From Cylindrospermum sp. NIES-4074 (GTDB lineage: Bacteria > Cyanobacteriota > Cyanobacteriia > Cyanobacteriales > Nostocaceae), in the NCBI GenBank assembly GCA_003994795.1, contig AP018269.1:5767254-5831253 (forward strand): a DNA stretch of 64,000 nucleotides. Reading direction: 5' to 3'. The notes beneath the pieces are model-generated. The model was given only the letters and a program-made list of their open reading frames with translations. It was not told the DNA's origin and did no database searches. The translations under genes were made by a program, and so were the position numbers. Below, one piece after another: positions 55,099 to 62,459 of the stretch (its first letter is position 1; each line of letters begins with the position of its first letter).

Positions 55099-55225
55099 TT
55101 GTAAATACTCACCAATCAATTAACCAGCATCTCATGTAAAGGATTGATTTGCATCTTCCATCAGAAATTTATTGACTGCCGAATTAATTATCGGGCAATC
55201 TTGCTTTTACTGTTTTTAATTCTTG

Positions 55226-55281
55226 AAAAGAGCATAGACACAAAGCTGTTTGCAGAGGCTTGTCGTAGAAAATGCTCTTTT
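55226..55281 (-). terminator. Possible terminator of the second ndhD
   Basis: AAAAGAGCAT (55226-55235) and ATGCTCTTTT (55272-55281) are perfect complements, forming a 10-bp stem around a 36-nt loop, about 25 bp after the stop codon. The T-run is short (TTTT). Confidence 0.5.
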
Positions 55282-55306
55282 CCAAAGAATATAGATTTCC
55301 AGAAGC

Positions 55307-56995
55307 TTACTTTAATGTTCCCAAAACAGGTGCTACCTCAGCATCTGGGACTTTAGGAGCCAAGAATCCATTAGCATAGATTTGGGGATTTGTTTGAGAA
55401 ATTATAGTATACGATTGGCGAACCTGAGCATTTATCGCCACCGTTTTCACATCGTACATCTGCATAGCCACCTTGGGGTAGAAACCGATACCGATAATTA
55501 GCACCAGAAAACAGGCTGCTATAAATACTTCACGGGGTCTAGCATCACTATAAACTGTTTGATTTGGGAGGAGGCAGTCTGTACCAAAACAAGCTGTTCC
55601 CTCATCTTCCTGATTTTCTACACCTGGGTTGTTAATATCACAGGTATCTTTGGCAATTGTGCCATAAAACACTTGACGCAACATGGAAAGTAGATAAATT
55701 GGTGTGAGGATGACTCCCACAGCAGCAAGGAAAACTGTCACAGTGCAGAATGTAGAACTATAGACATCGCTGGTTGTCAAACCGACAAAAACCGAGAGTT
55801 CGCCAACAAAGCCACTCATACCAGGGAGAGCTAAGGACGCCATTGCACTGATTGTAAATAGGGCAAAAACTTTAGGCATTGCTTGACCAATACCGCCCAT
55901 ATCTGCCATTACCATTGTCCGGGAGCGATCGTAAGTTACGCCTGCCAAGAAGAATAGCACGGATGCAATCAAACCATGCGATAGCATCTGCAACATTGCG
56001 CCGTTGATACCCAAATCTGTGAAAGACGCAATACCCAGCAACACAAACCCCATGTGAGAAATTGACGAATAAGCCAAACGCCGCTTCATATTCGTCTGAG
56101 CAAAAGAGTTTAAAGCGCCATAGATAATATTAACAACACCCAGAATAGCTATGACTGGTGCAAAGTAAATATGGGCATCAGAAAGCAATTCTAGATTGAG
56201 GCGAATTAGTCCATAGCCGCCCATCTTCAGCAGTACACCGGCTAAAATCATCGATACGGGAGAAGAGGCTTCACCGTGGGCATCAGGTAACCAGGTATGT
56301 AGGGGGAAAATAGCCAGCTTGACACCAAAGGCAATTAACAATCCCGCATATAGCAGCAGTTCTAGACCAATTGGGTAATCTTTCATGCCAAGAGCGGCGA
56401 TATCGAAAGTTACATCGCCACCGCCGTATAGCCCCATTGCTAGAGCTGCCACCAAAATAAATATAGAAGCTGCTGCGGTATAAAGTAAGAATTTTGTAGC
56501 TGCATAGCGACGTTTTTGCCCACCCCAAATGCAGACAAGCAGGTATACAGGAATCAGTTCTACTTCCCACATAATGAAAAATAGCAGCAAGTCTTGGGCG
56601 ACAAACACCCCTACCTGTGCGGAATACAGCACCAGCATCAGGAAATAGAAGAGGCGAGGCCGGCGATCGACTTGCCATGCTGAAAATATCGAAAGTGTGG
56701 TGACAAATCCTGCTAGCAGCACAAGGGGGGCTGAAAGTCCATCAACCGATACTGCCCAGTTCAAACCTAACTGCGGCATCCAGGCATAATTTTCCACGAG
56801 TTGAAAACTAGCACTGCTTGCATCGTAATGCTTCCAAAAGGTGTAGCACATCAAGGCAAAGTCTGCAATACCTACACCCAGTGCATACCACCGCACACGC
56901 TTGCCATCTTTATCAGGCAACACGGGGATAAGTAGGGAAGCAATAAGAGGTAGCAGCACAATCGCGGTAAGCCAGGGAAATTGATCCGCCATCAT
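55307..56995 (-). CDS. ndhD: NAD(P)H-quinone oxidoreductase subunit 4 (NdhD), second copy
   Basis: A second NdhD paralog (562 aa) clearly homologous to the copy at 51759: the Glu ([11 protein letters not shown]) and Lys ([20 protein letters not shown]) are kept. It is longer because of an acidic, Cys-containing insert before the last membrane segments ([20 protein letters not shown] near residue 455). Start ATG ATG tandem; either may be used. thrB and a coiled-coil gene lie between the two copies, so the pair may have arisen by duplication. Confidence 0.9.
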   Translation of the reverse strand: MMADQFPWLTAIVLLPLIASLLIPVLPDKDGKRVRWYALGVGIADFALMCYTFWKHYDASSASFQLVENYAWMPQLGLNWAVSVDGLSAPLVLLAGFVTTLSIFSAWQVDRRPRLFYFLMLVLYSAQVGVFVAQDLLLFFIMWEVELIPVYLLVCIWGGQKRRYAATKFLLYTAAASIFILVAALAMGLYGGGDVTFDIAALGMKDYPIGLELLLYAGLLIAFGVKLAIFPLHTWLPDAHGEASSPVSMILAGVLLKMGGYGLIRLNLELLSDAHIYFAPVIAILGVVNIIYGALNSFAQTNMKRRLAYSSISHMGFVLLGIASFTDLGINGAMLQMLSHGLIASVLFFLAGVTYDRSRTMVMADMGGIGQAMPKVFALFTISAMASLALPGMSGFVGELSVFVGLTTSDVYSSTFCTVTVFLAAVGVILTPIYLLSMLRQVFYGTIAKDTCDINNPGVENQEDEGTACFGTDCLLPNQTVYSDARPREVFIAACFLVLIIGIGFYPKVAMQMYDVKTVAINAQVRQSYTIISQTNPQIYANGFLAPKVPDAEVAPVLGTLK

Positions 56996-57230
56996 GTCAA
57001 TAAGAAAAAATACTTATCGGTTAATGATGTCATTCTACTAAACTTTGTAACAATTTCTTTATAAGTCTTTATCCCAGGTATCCATAGAGAAATCTATACA
57101 CTTACCCTCAGCGTACCTTTGCGTTTTCCTCAGCGTCCCTCTGCGTTAAAAAAAATACCCCTTGCCACCAACAGCAAGGGATGTGGGGTGTAGATTAAAG
57201 CTCCATAGGTGAGATTAACCTACCGCTAGA

Positions 57231-57281
57231 GGAAATTAACCAGCTTATAGTTTGCTAGAAGTTGTCGAAATTAGCGATCGC
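57231..57281. repeat. Direct repeat, left copy (duplicate of the thrS 3' end)
   Basis: The sequence from 57251 to 57281 matches 57838-57868 with one mismatch (TTTGCTAGAAGTTGTCGAAA...), and similarity continues left for about 20 more bp (GGAAATTAACCAGC vs GGGAATTACCCAGC). On the minus strand it would encode AIANFDNF-stop, the end of threonyl-tRNA synthetase. It flanks the toxin-antitoxin pair on the side away from thrS. Confidence 0.85.
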
Positions 57282-57312
57282 GCAGCCCACTCATCCCTGT
57301 TATTATCTTGTG

Positions 57313-57612
57313 TCAATCTGTGTCTAATTGATCCAATAGTCTTTTTCCATGAATTACAGATGCGATAGTTACAGTGTCATCCTGAATTCGATAGATAATT
57401 CGATAGCTATATGCAAACTTTTCCCTGATAGTATCTTCGCCCAACTCTGGTACTATACGACCAGAAAAAGGAAAGTTGCTCAATTCGCGAGTTAGGTCAA
57501 TTATCTTTTGAACCACTGCACCAGCATAAGCAGCTGAGTCACGAGATATGTATGTGGCGATCGCTTCTACATCCTCTAAAGCGGTGGAAGACCAAACTAC
57601 TTGATAAGCCAT
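57313..57612 (-). CDS. RelE/ParE family toxin
   Basis: A 99-aa toxin-like protein, with ALEDVEAIATYISRDSAAYA, NFPFSGRIVPELGEDTIREKFAYSYRIIYRI and IASVIHGKRLLD motifs typical of ParE/RelE ribonuclease or gyrase inhibitors. Its ATG overlaps the antitoxin stop by 16 bp, the normal coupled order antitoxin-toxin. Direct repeats of the thrS 3' end lie 32 bp downstream and 33 bp upstream of the pair. Confidence 0.9.
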   Translation of the reverse strand: MAYQVVWSSTALEDVEAIATYISRDSAAYAGAVVQKIIDLTRELSNFPFSGRIVPELGEDTIREKFAYSYRIIYRIQDDTVTIASVIHGKRLLDQLDTD

Positions 57613-57785
57613 TTACTCAACCGTTCTTCAGCTGATCCTTGAGCGATAGTTCCTTGTGCATCTGCCACTTCCAAGCCCCGACGAACTTTTTCGATAACAT
57701 ATAAATGATATTGAATATCTTCGATTGAGCAATCATCTGGCAATTGCTGCAAAAGAGATTGGATTTTTTGTTTTGTGGTACTCAT
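57597..57785 (-). CDS. Antitoxin partner of the RelE/ParE toxin
   Basis: A 62-aa protein, mostly helical (MSTTKQKIQSLLQQLPDDCS, VIEKVRRGLEVADAQG), similar in size and position to small antitoxins of ParD-like or unclassified type encoded just before ParE/RelE toxins. It lacks a clear DNA-binding motif in my reading, so autoregulation is not shown. Overlaps the toxin by 16 bp. Confidence 0.8.
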   Translation of the reverse strand: MSTTKQKIQSLLQQLPDDCSIEDIQYHLYVIEKVRRGLEVADAQGTIAQGSAEERLSKWLIK

Positions 57786-57817
57786 AGCTTGACTTTTAGT
57801 TAATTTATTTGTTGGCT

Positions 57818-57868
57818 GGGAATTACCCAGCCTAGATTTTGCTAGAAGTTGTCGAAATTAGTGATCGC
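57818..57868. repeat. Direct repeat, right copy (genuine thrS 3' end)
   Basis: This copy overlaps the last 8 codons and stop of thrS (57842-57868) plus 24 bp downstream, including half of the hairpin GGCTGGG/CCCAGCC at 57814-57832. The left copy is at 57231-57281; the two are 587 bp apart in direct orientation and enclose the toxin-antitoxin genes. Confidence 0.85.
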
Positions 57869-59686
57869 ATTTTTCAACTTATCCAACACCTCATCCACAG
57901 GTATAGCTCCCAAATCCCCAGAGGCGCGGGTACGAATGCTTAAGGTGTTGCTTTCCACTTCCTTAGCACCCACCACAGCCATCACAGGGATTTTCTCTTT
58001 TTCCCCATTGCGGATTAGTTTACCCAAGCGATCGCCACTAGTATCAACCTTGGCGCGAATACCCGCAGCTAGAAGTTTCGCCGCCACATCCTGACTAAAC
58101 TCTAACTGGGCGTCACCCACAGGTAACAATCTGATTTGCTCAGGCGCTAACCATAACGGGAAATCCCCTGCATACTCCTCAATCAAAATCCCAATCAACC
58201 GTTCCAGCGAACCAAACGGCGCACGGTGAATCATTACCGGACGTTTGCGGGAACCATCTTCGGCGACGTATTCCAAATCAAAGCGTTCAGGCAAATTGTA
58301 ATCTACCTGCACCGTTCCCAACTGCCACTCTCTTTCTAAAGCATCACTGAAAATAAAATCCAACTTGGGGCCATAAAATGCTGCTTCCCCAATACCCTCA
58401 AAATGCTCCATTCCCAACTTTTCTACAGCGCGACGAATGGCACCTTCGGCTTTATCCCAAACTTCATCGGAACCGATATACTTGTCGCTAGCAGGGTCAC
58501 GGAAACTGAGTCTAGCTTTAAAATTCTTCAGTTGCAGACTCTTAAACACCGACAAAATCAAATCCACCACGCTGAGGAATTCGCTGTCTAGCTGTTCTGG
58601 AGTCACAAACAGGTGAGAATCATCCACAGTGAAACCCCGCACCCTGGTTAAACCGCCCAATTCCCCTGATTGTTCATAGCGGTAAACAGTGCCAAATTCC
58701 GCCAGACGCATTGGTAATTCCCGATAAGAACGCAATTCGTTCTTATATATTTGGATGTGGAAAGGGCAATTCATCGGCTTGAGAACAAAACCCTGTTCTA
58801 AAGCTGCTGCTTGCTCATCATCCGACATTAAGGGAAACATATCTTCTTTGTATTTCTGCCAATGTCCAGAGGTTTTAAATAAATCCACTCTGGCAATATG
58901 GGGTGTTACCACTGGCAAATAACCGCGTTTGATTTGTTCCTGCTTGAGGAAATCTTCTAAAATACTCCGCAATAGAGTACCTTTGGGTGTCCACAACGGT
59001 AAACCCGGCCCCACTAAGTCAGAAAAGATAAATAATCCTAACTCCTTACCCAGTTTGCGATGATCTCGCCGTAGCGCTTCTTCTTTTCGCCGCTTATATT
59101 CAGCCAGTTGTTCTGGAGTTTCCCAAGCGGTGGCGTAGATGCGCTGTAATTGCGCCTTGGTTTCATCCCCACGCCAATAAGCACCCGCAACGCTTTCTAA
59201 TTCAATGGCTTTGGGGTTGATTTCGCTGGTGTTTTCCAGATGTGGCCCGGCGCACAAATCCCACCATTCATTACCCAAATGGTAAATCGTGATTGGTTCG
59301 GATTTAATATCTGCCAGGATTTCTAACTTATACGCTTCTTTAATTTCCTGAATTCGGCGAGAGGCTTCTTCCCGGCTGACTTCTTCCCGAATTACTGGCA
59401 GTTTGCGGTTAATAATCTTTACCATCTCTTTCTGGATGGACTTTAGATCCTTGTCGCTAAAGGGTTCTGGACTATCAAAGTCGTAGTAAAATCCGTTTTC
59501 AATCCAGGGGCCAATTGTAACTTGCGCCTTGGGAAACAGCTTTTGTACTGCCATCGCCATCACATGGGAAGCTGTGTGGCGAATTTTTTTTAACTTCTCC
59601 GATTCGCTGGTACGCGGTAAATAAATTTTTTCTGCTTGTTCTGACTGATTGGGAGCTTGATTAGGCGACATTGGCTGTTGAACCAT
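57842..59686 (-). CDS. thrS: Threonyl-tRNA synthetase
   Basis: ThrRS (614 aa from the ATG at 59686) charges tRNA-Thr. The editing domain is present: HTASHVMA near residue 39 and DLCAGPH near residue 145. Class II motifs: 2 VYRYEQSGELGGLTRVRGFT near residue 340, 3 IHRAPFGSLERLIGILIEEY near residue 485. Zinc ligands are in MNCPFH and DDSHLF plus the motif 3 His. The N-terminal TGS domain found in E. coli ThrS (first 60 aa) is absent. An in-frame upstream TTG (59728) or downstream ATG (59671) are alternative starts. Confidence 0.95.
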   Translation of the reverse strand: MVQQPMSPNQAPNQSEQAEKIYLPRTSESEKLKKIRHTASHVMAMAVQKLFPKAQVTIGPWIENGFYYDFDSPEPFSDKDLKSIQKEMVKIINRKLPVIREEVSREEASRRIQEIKEAYKLEILADIKSEPITIYHLGNEWWDLCAGPHLENTSEINPKAIELESVAGAYWRGDETKAQLQRIYATAWETPEQLAEYKRRKEEALRRDHRKLGKELGLFIFSDLVGPGLPLWTPKGTLLRSILEDFLKQEQIKRGYLPVVTPHIARVDLFKTSGHWQKYKEDMFPLMSDDEQAAALEQGFVLKPMNCPFHIQIYKNELRSYRELPMRLAEFGTVYRYEQSGELGGLTRVRGFTVDDSHLFVTPEQLDSEFLSVVDLILSVFKSLQLKNFKARLSFRDPASDKYIGSDEVWDKAEGAIRRAVEKLGMEHFEGIGEAAFYGPKLDFIFSDALEREWQLGTVQVDYNLPERFDLEYVAEDGSRKRPVMIHRAPFGSLERLIGILIEEYAGDFPLWLAPEQIRLLPVGDAQLEFSQDVAAKLLAAGIRAKVDTSGDRLGKLIRNGEKEKIPVMAVVGAKEVESNTLSIRTRASGDLGAIPVDEVLDKLKNAITNFDNF

Positions 59687-60076
59687 TGGCGAAGTGATTA
59701 CAAATGGAATTATCAAAAATATCTCCAAGGAGACCAGAGTCCACTTAATTATGACGCTGCCGCCATAATTGGTAGATTCTCCTAATTTATATTAACGGCC
59801 CAAGTTGAAATCCAGTTGCTTCCAGAATCTGTGCTGCCGTTTTTCCCTTCCTCATTGACTATTTCTGATTGCCATTTGGACTCAACTATGCCTTTTGATA
59901 TATAGAGACATCTCTAAAGGTAGCTGTACAAAGCCTTGAGTAGAACTCTATAATAAAAAATGTAGCATAAGCTACAGATTTTTCTCTCGATTAATTTGCG
60001 GAAAACTGAGGGAATTGTTAAGAATAGTAAATAATGTTAATCTTTAGTAAGAAAGTTTGAAGTAACATCTCATTTT
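59687..60076. other. Divergent spacer between thrS and the DUF2605 gene
   Basis: The 390-bp region holds the thrS leader (minus) and the DUF2605 promoter (plus). The only notable sequence is a CTCCTTGGAG palindrome near 59730, close to the thrS start. No T-box or zinc-uptake (Zur) palindrome was recognised. Confidence 0.45.
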
Positions 60077-60394
60077 ATGCGAGACTCTAATTTACCAGGG
60101 ACTGATTTGCTGAAAACAGTTTTGGAACCGCTGTTAGACGATTTTGAATATTGGTTTGGGCGATCGCGCCAACTGCTGGAAACCGAGCAACTTTCATTTA
60201 TGAGTGACCAAGAGCAATCTGACTTGCTTTTGAGAATCAAGCAAGCGCAGACAGAACTCAACACAGCAAAAATGCTGTTTGCCGCAACTGATAGACAAGT
60301 CGGGATTGATATGGAAACTTTAAAGCCTTGGCATAAATTGGTGACAGAATGCTGGAACGTATCCATGCGCTTCCGTCAAGCGCAAGATGTCTGA
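60077..60394 (+). CDS. DUF2605 family protein
   Basis: A 105-aa conserved cyanobacterial protein of unknown function. LLKTVLEPLLDDFEYWFGRSRQLLE near residue 10 and LLRIKQAQTELNTAKMLFAATDRQVGIDME near residue 50 are the conserved helices. Cytoplasmic and mostly helical. The next gene downstream is DUF2973; the two are found next to each other in many cyanobacteria (recollection). Confidence 0.8.
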   Translation: MRDSNLPGTDLLKTVLEPLLDDFEYWFGRSRQLLETEQLSFMSDQEQSDLLLRIKQAQTELNTAKMLFAATDRQVGIDMETLKPWHKLVTECWNVSMRFRQAQDV

Positions 60395-60655
60395 CCTATC
60401 TATGGCAGACTGCTTGGCAACAGCAAGAGCTATATAAGTCAAAGAGATAGCAAAAGATTCTTAACATTATTTTTATTCTCAAGATAATGTATCCCATGCT
60501 ACTTTAATTTGAATAACAGTCGATATGTCGCACCAGATAAATACAGGTGCGTAGAGAGTGCATTAAATACTTACTTAGCCGTGAGTCACAGAATCGCGGA
60601 AGTCAAGCGATAAGATAAGAGATTTTAAAATTTGCTGCCCTTGGAGGAAAATCTG

Positions 60656-60985
60656 ATGTTACACCTACTTTACATTCTTGCTTTTACAATCCTTGCATCC
60701 ATAGCTGTTGCTAACTTAATCCGCAATCTGGTGATGTTTAGTTTTGATCGTGAACGGACTTATCCTGCAAAACCCTCTCAAATGGGGAATCAAGGCAACC
60801 TTGGCTATTATTCATCAAATAAGCAGTTTGTACCCCATCCAGAATTATTAGATAGCGCAGGCAATTTAATTAAAGAGCCGCTGTTGGTGATGCGTTCAGT
60901 TAACGTAGAGGATGCTCGTCAACAGTTAGATGCTCTTTATGAATCTTCTCCAGGGCAGAAAACTGAGCGTCAAGAAGAAGCCTAA
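60656..60985 (+). CDS. DUF2973 family membrane protein
   Basis: A 109-aa protein with one N-terminal membrane segment (MLHLLYILAFTILASIAVANLI) and a soluble tail (HPELLDSAGNLIKEPLLVMRSVNVEDARQQLDALY). The ATG at 60656 follows GGAGG by 9 nt and is better than the frame-opening ATG at 60632. Function unknown. Pair with DUF2605, 261 bp upstream. Confidence 0.8.
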   Translation: MLHLLYILAFTILASIAVANLIRNLVMFSFDRERTYPAKPSQMGNQGNLGYYSSNKQFVPHPELLDSAGNLIKEPLLVMRSVNVEDARQQLDALYESSPGQKTERQEEA

Positions 60986-61157
60986 TTAATAATCCATAAC
61001 TCCCAGTCCGCTGATTTTTTGGGAGTTAGAAAAAATAAGTAACAACAATTATACTAAACCACATCTCCCCCAAAAAGAAGGAGCAGGTATAGGCTAACGC
61101 TTATGCCTATTAATTTTGCTATGGCTAGTTAATCAGAAAGCATTTATTTTCTGCTAC

Positions 61158-61487
61158 TTATCCAACAGCAAAGTCCGTAAATTGGCGTTTATAAGGAGCG
61201 TGAAATCCTAAAACAATATCTTCTTTAGGTACACCAGCAGCGATTAATTCGTTAGCAATACCGATTTCTGTACCATCTCTTTGTATCCAAATTTTTGCGT
61301 CTTTGATATCAACATGAATGATGACTCCATAAATTCTCCGTTGTTCTTTCCAGCCAACATTTAAGACTTGATAATGATGGCGTTCTGTGTCAAACAACAG
61401 TTGAATTTCTGTACCATTAGCTACGTCGTTGGCAGTGTGGTTGCTTAAAATATTTTGAATAATTTGAGAGTAATTTATTCCTTCCAT
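61158..61487 (-). CDS. XisI family protein
   Basis: XisI (109 aa) belongs to the controlling factors found near the Anabaena fdxN element excisase; homologs are scattered widely in cyanobacteria, usually paired with XisH, and are not always linked to an excision element. VLNVGWKEQRRIYGVIIHVDIKDAKIWIQRDGTE is the conserved core. It overlaps the XisH gene by 13 bp. Confidence 0.93.
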   Translation of the reverse strand: MEGINYSQIIQNILSNHTANDVANGTEIQLLFDTERHHYQVLNVGWKEQRRIYGVIIHVDIKDAKIWIQRDGTEIGIANELIAAGVPKEDIVLGFHAPYKRQFTDFAVG

Positions 61488-61891
61488 AAAACGATCTCCT
61501 GGTTCAAGGAATTAAAAATTAAAACTTTAATTTGATATTCTTTTAAAGAATCTTGAATAAATTGACGGGAGAAAAAATCTTCGTATGTGTCTTGACTAAT
61601 AGCTAAATATAAAATGCGTTCTGGTTCTTCTTTTTTTAATGCTAACCGATAATTAAGAGTTTGACCTAGAGCGAGATGAAATTCAGTTACTTCAGATGCA
61701 CCTATGAAGGATTTAACTTCTACTGCTATTTTTTGACCTTGTTTTTGTGCTGCTAATAGTCTTTCTGCTCCTAAGTCTATAAAAAACTCGATGTCATCAA
61801 CTTTCAGATGCAGTGGATCATGGGTAATCATCCAACCATCTTTTTTTAAAGCAGTACAGATAGATTCATGAAATATATCTTTAGCTGGCAT
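61475..61891 (-). CDS. XisH family protein
   Basis: XisH (138 aa), a PD-(D/E)XK-like protein that pairs with XisI. MPAKDIFHESICTALKKDGW, FFIDLGAERLLAA, KIAVEVKSFIGASEVTEFHLALGQ (catalytic Glu-x-Lys) and the C-terminal VLIFNSLNQEIVLWKE are typical. No fdxN-type element boundary was seen in the window. Confidence 0.93.
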   Translation of the reverse strand: MPAKDIFHESICTALKKDGWMITHDPLHLKVDDIEFFIDLGAERLLAAQKQGQKIAVEVKSFIGASEVTEFHLALGQTLNYRLALKKEEPERILYLAISQDTYEDFFSRQFIQDSLKEYQIKVLIFNSLNQEIVLWKE

Positions 61892-61923
61892 GATAGAAAG
61901 ATCAGTTTCTCTTAATCTAAAAT

Positions 61924-62303
61924 CTAGTAATATTCTTCTCGCTCTTTATCATCAGGGGGATGAGTAATTGGGAAATCAATATGTTTGGCTAATGTAATTA
62001 GTTTGTCATGATTGTTTTTGATAAAATCTACAGCAAATTTAGCACCATTAGAAAATTCTTTAGCAACCAAGTATCCTTTATTAAAATTTTTAACGTCCAT
62101 ATACATAAATAATTGATAAACATCTAATGCGCTTGCTTCTCTAGTATTACATCTTGTTTTCTGGCTGCAATAGAATTATCTATTAATTCGGAAATCACAT
62201 CTAAATAATTATAAGTATTTTTACCCAACTCATCAAAGATTTGATTAGAAGGTTCAACTTTTGTTACATATGGACAAGGTTCTAATTTCTCTAGGTTAAT
62301 CAT
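61924..62303 (-). pseudogene. Internally deleted GHKL-ATPase gene
   Basis: Two short frames are the ends of one gene. The 5' piece (62124-62303, 59 aa) reads VTKVEPSN..., then YLDVISELIDNSIAAR, the ATP-binding N box of HATPase_c_3-type proteins. The 3' piece (61924-62106, extended upstream in the same frame) reads SALDVYQLFMYMDVKNFNKG, KEFSNGAKFAVDFI and PPDDKEREEYY; the VYQL..YMD element is, by recollection, near the C-terminus of such proteins. The two pieces are in different frames and most of the protein is missing. It lies 32 bp upstream of xisH. Confidence 0.6.
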
Positions 62304-62401
62304 GGTTATAACTTGGTATTATCTGAGTAAATATTATAACCATAATATCAAAATTGATTAAGTGAATTCTGTAGATTACCCCATTAAGTTGACGCAATAA
62401 A

Positions 62402-62433
62402 GAATGGGGATTGATTTGTGAATCTCCCCATTC
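62402..62433 (-). terminator. Probable terminator of the debranching enzyme gene
   Basis: A perfect 9-bp stem GAATGGGGA (62402-62410) / TCCCCATTC (62425-62433), followed on the minus strand by TTTATT. It lies 27 bp after the stop codon at 62460. Confidence 0.6.
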
Positions 62434-62459
62434 CTCTAATAGCTATCCCCTATTCCCGG

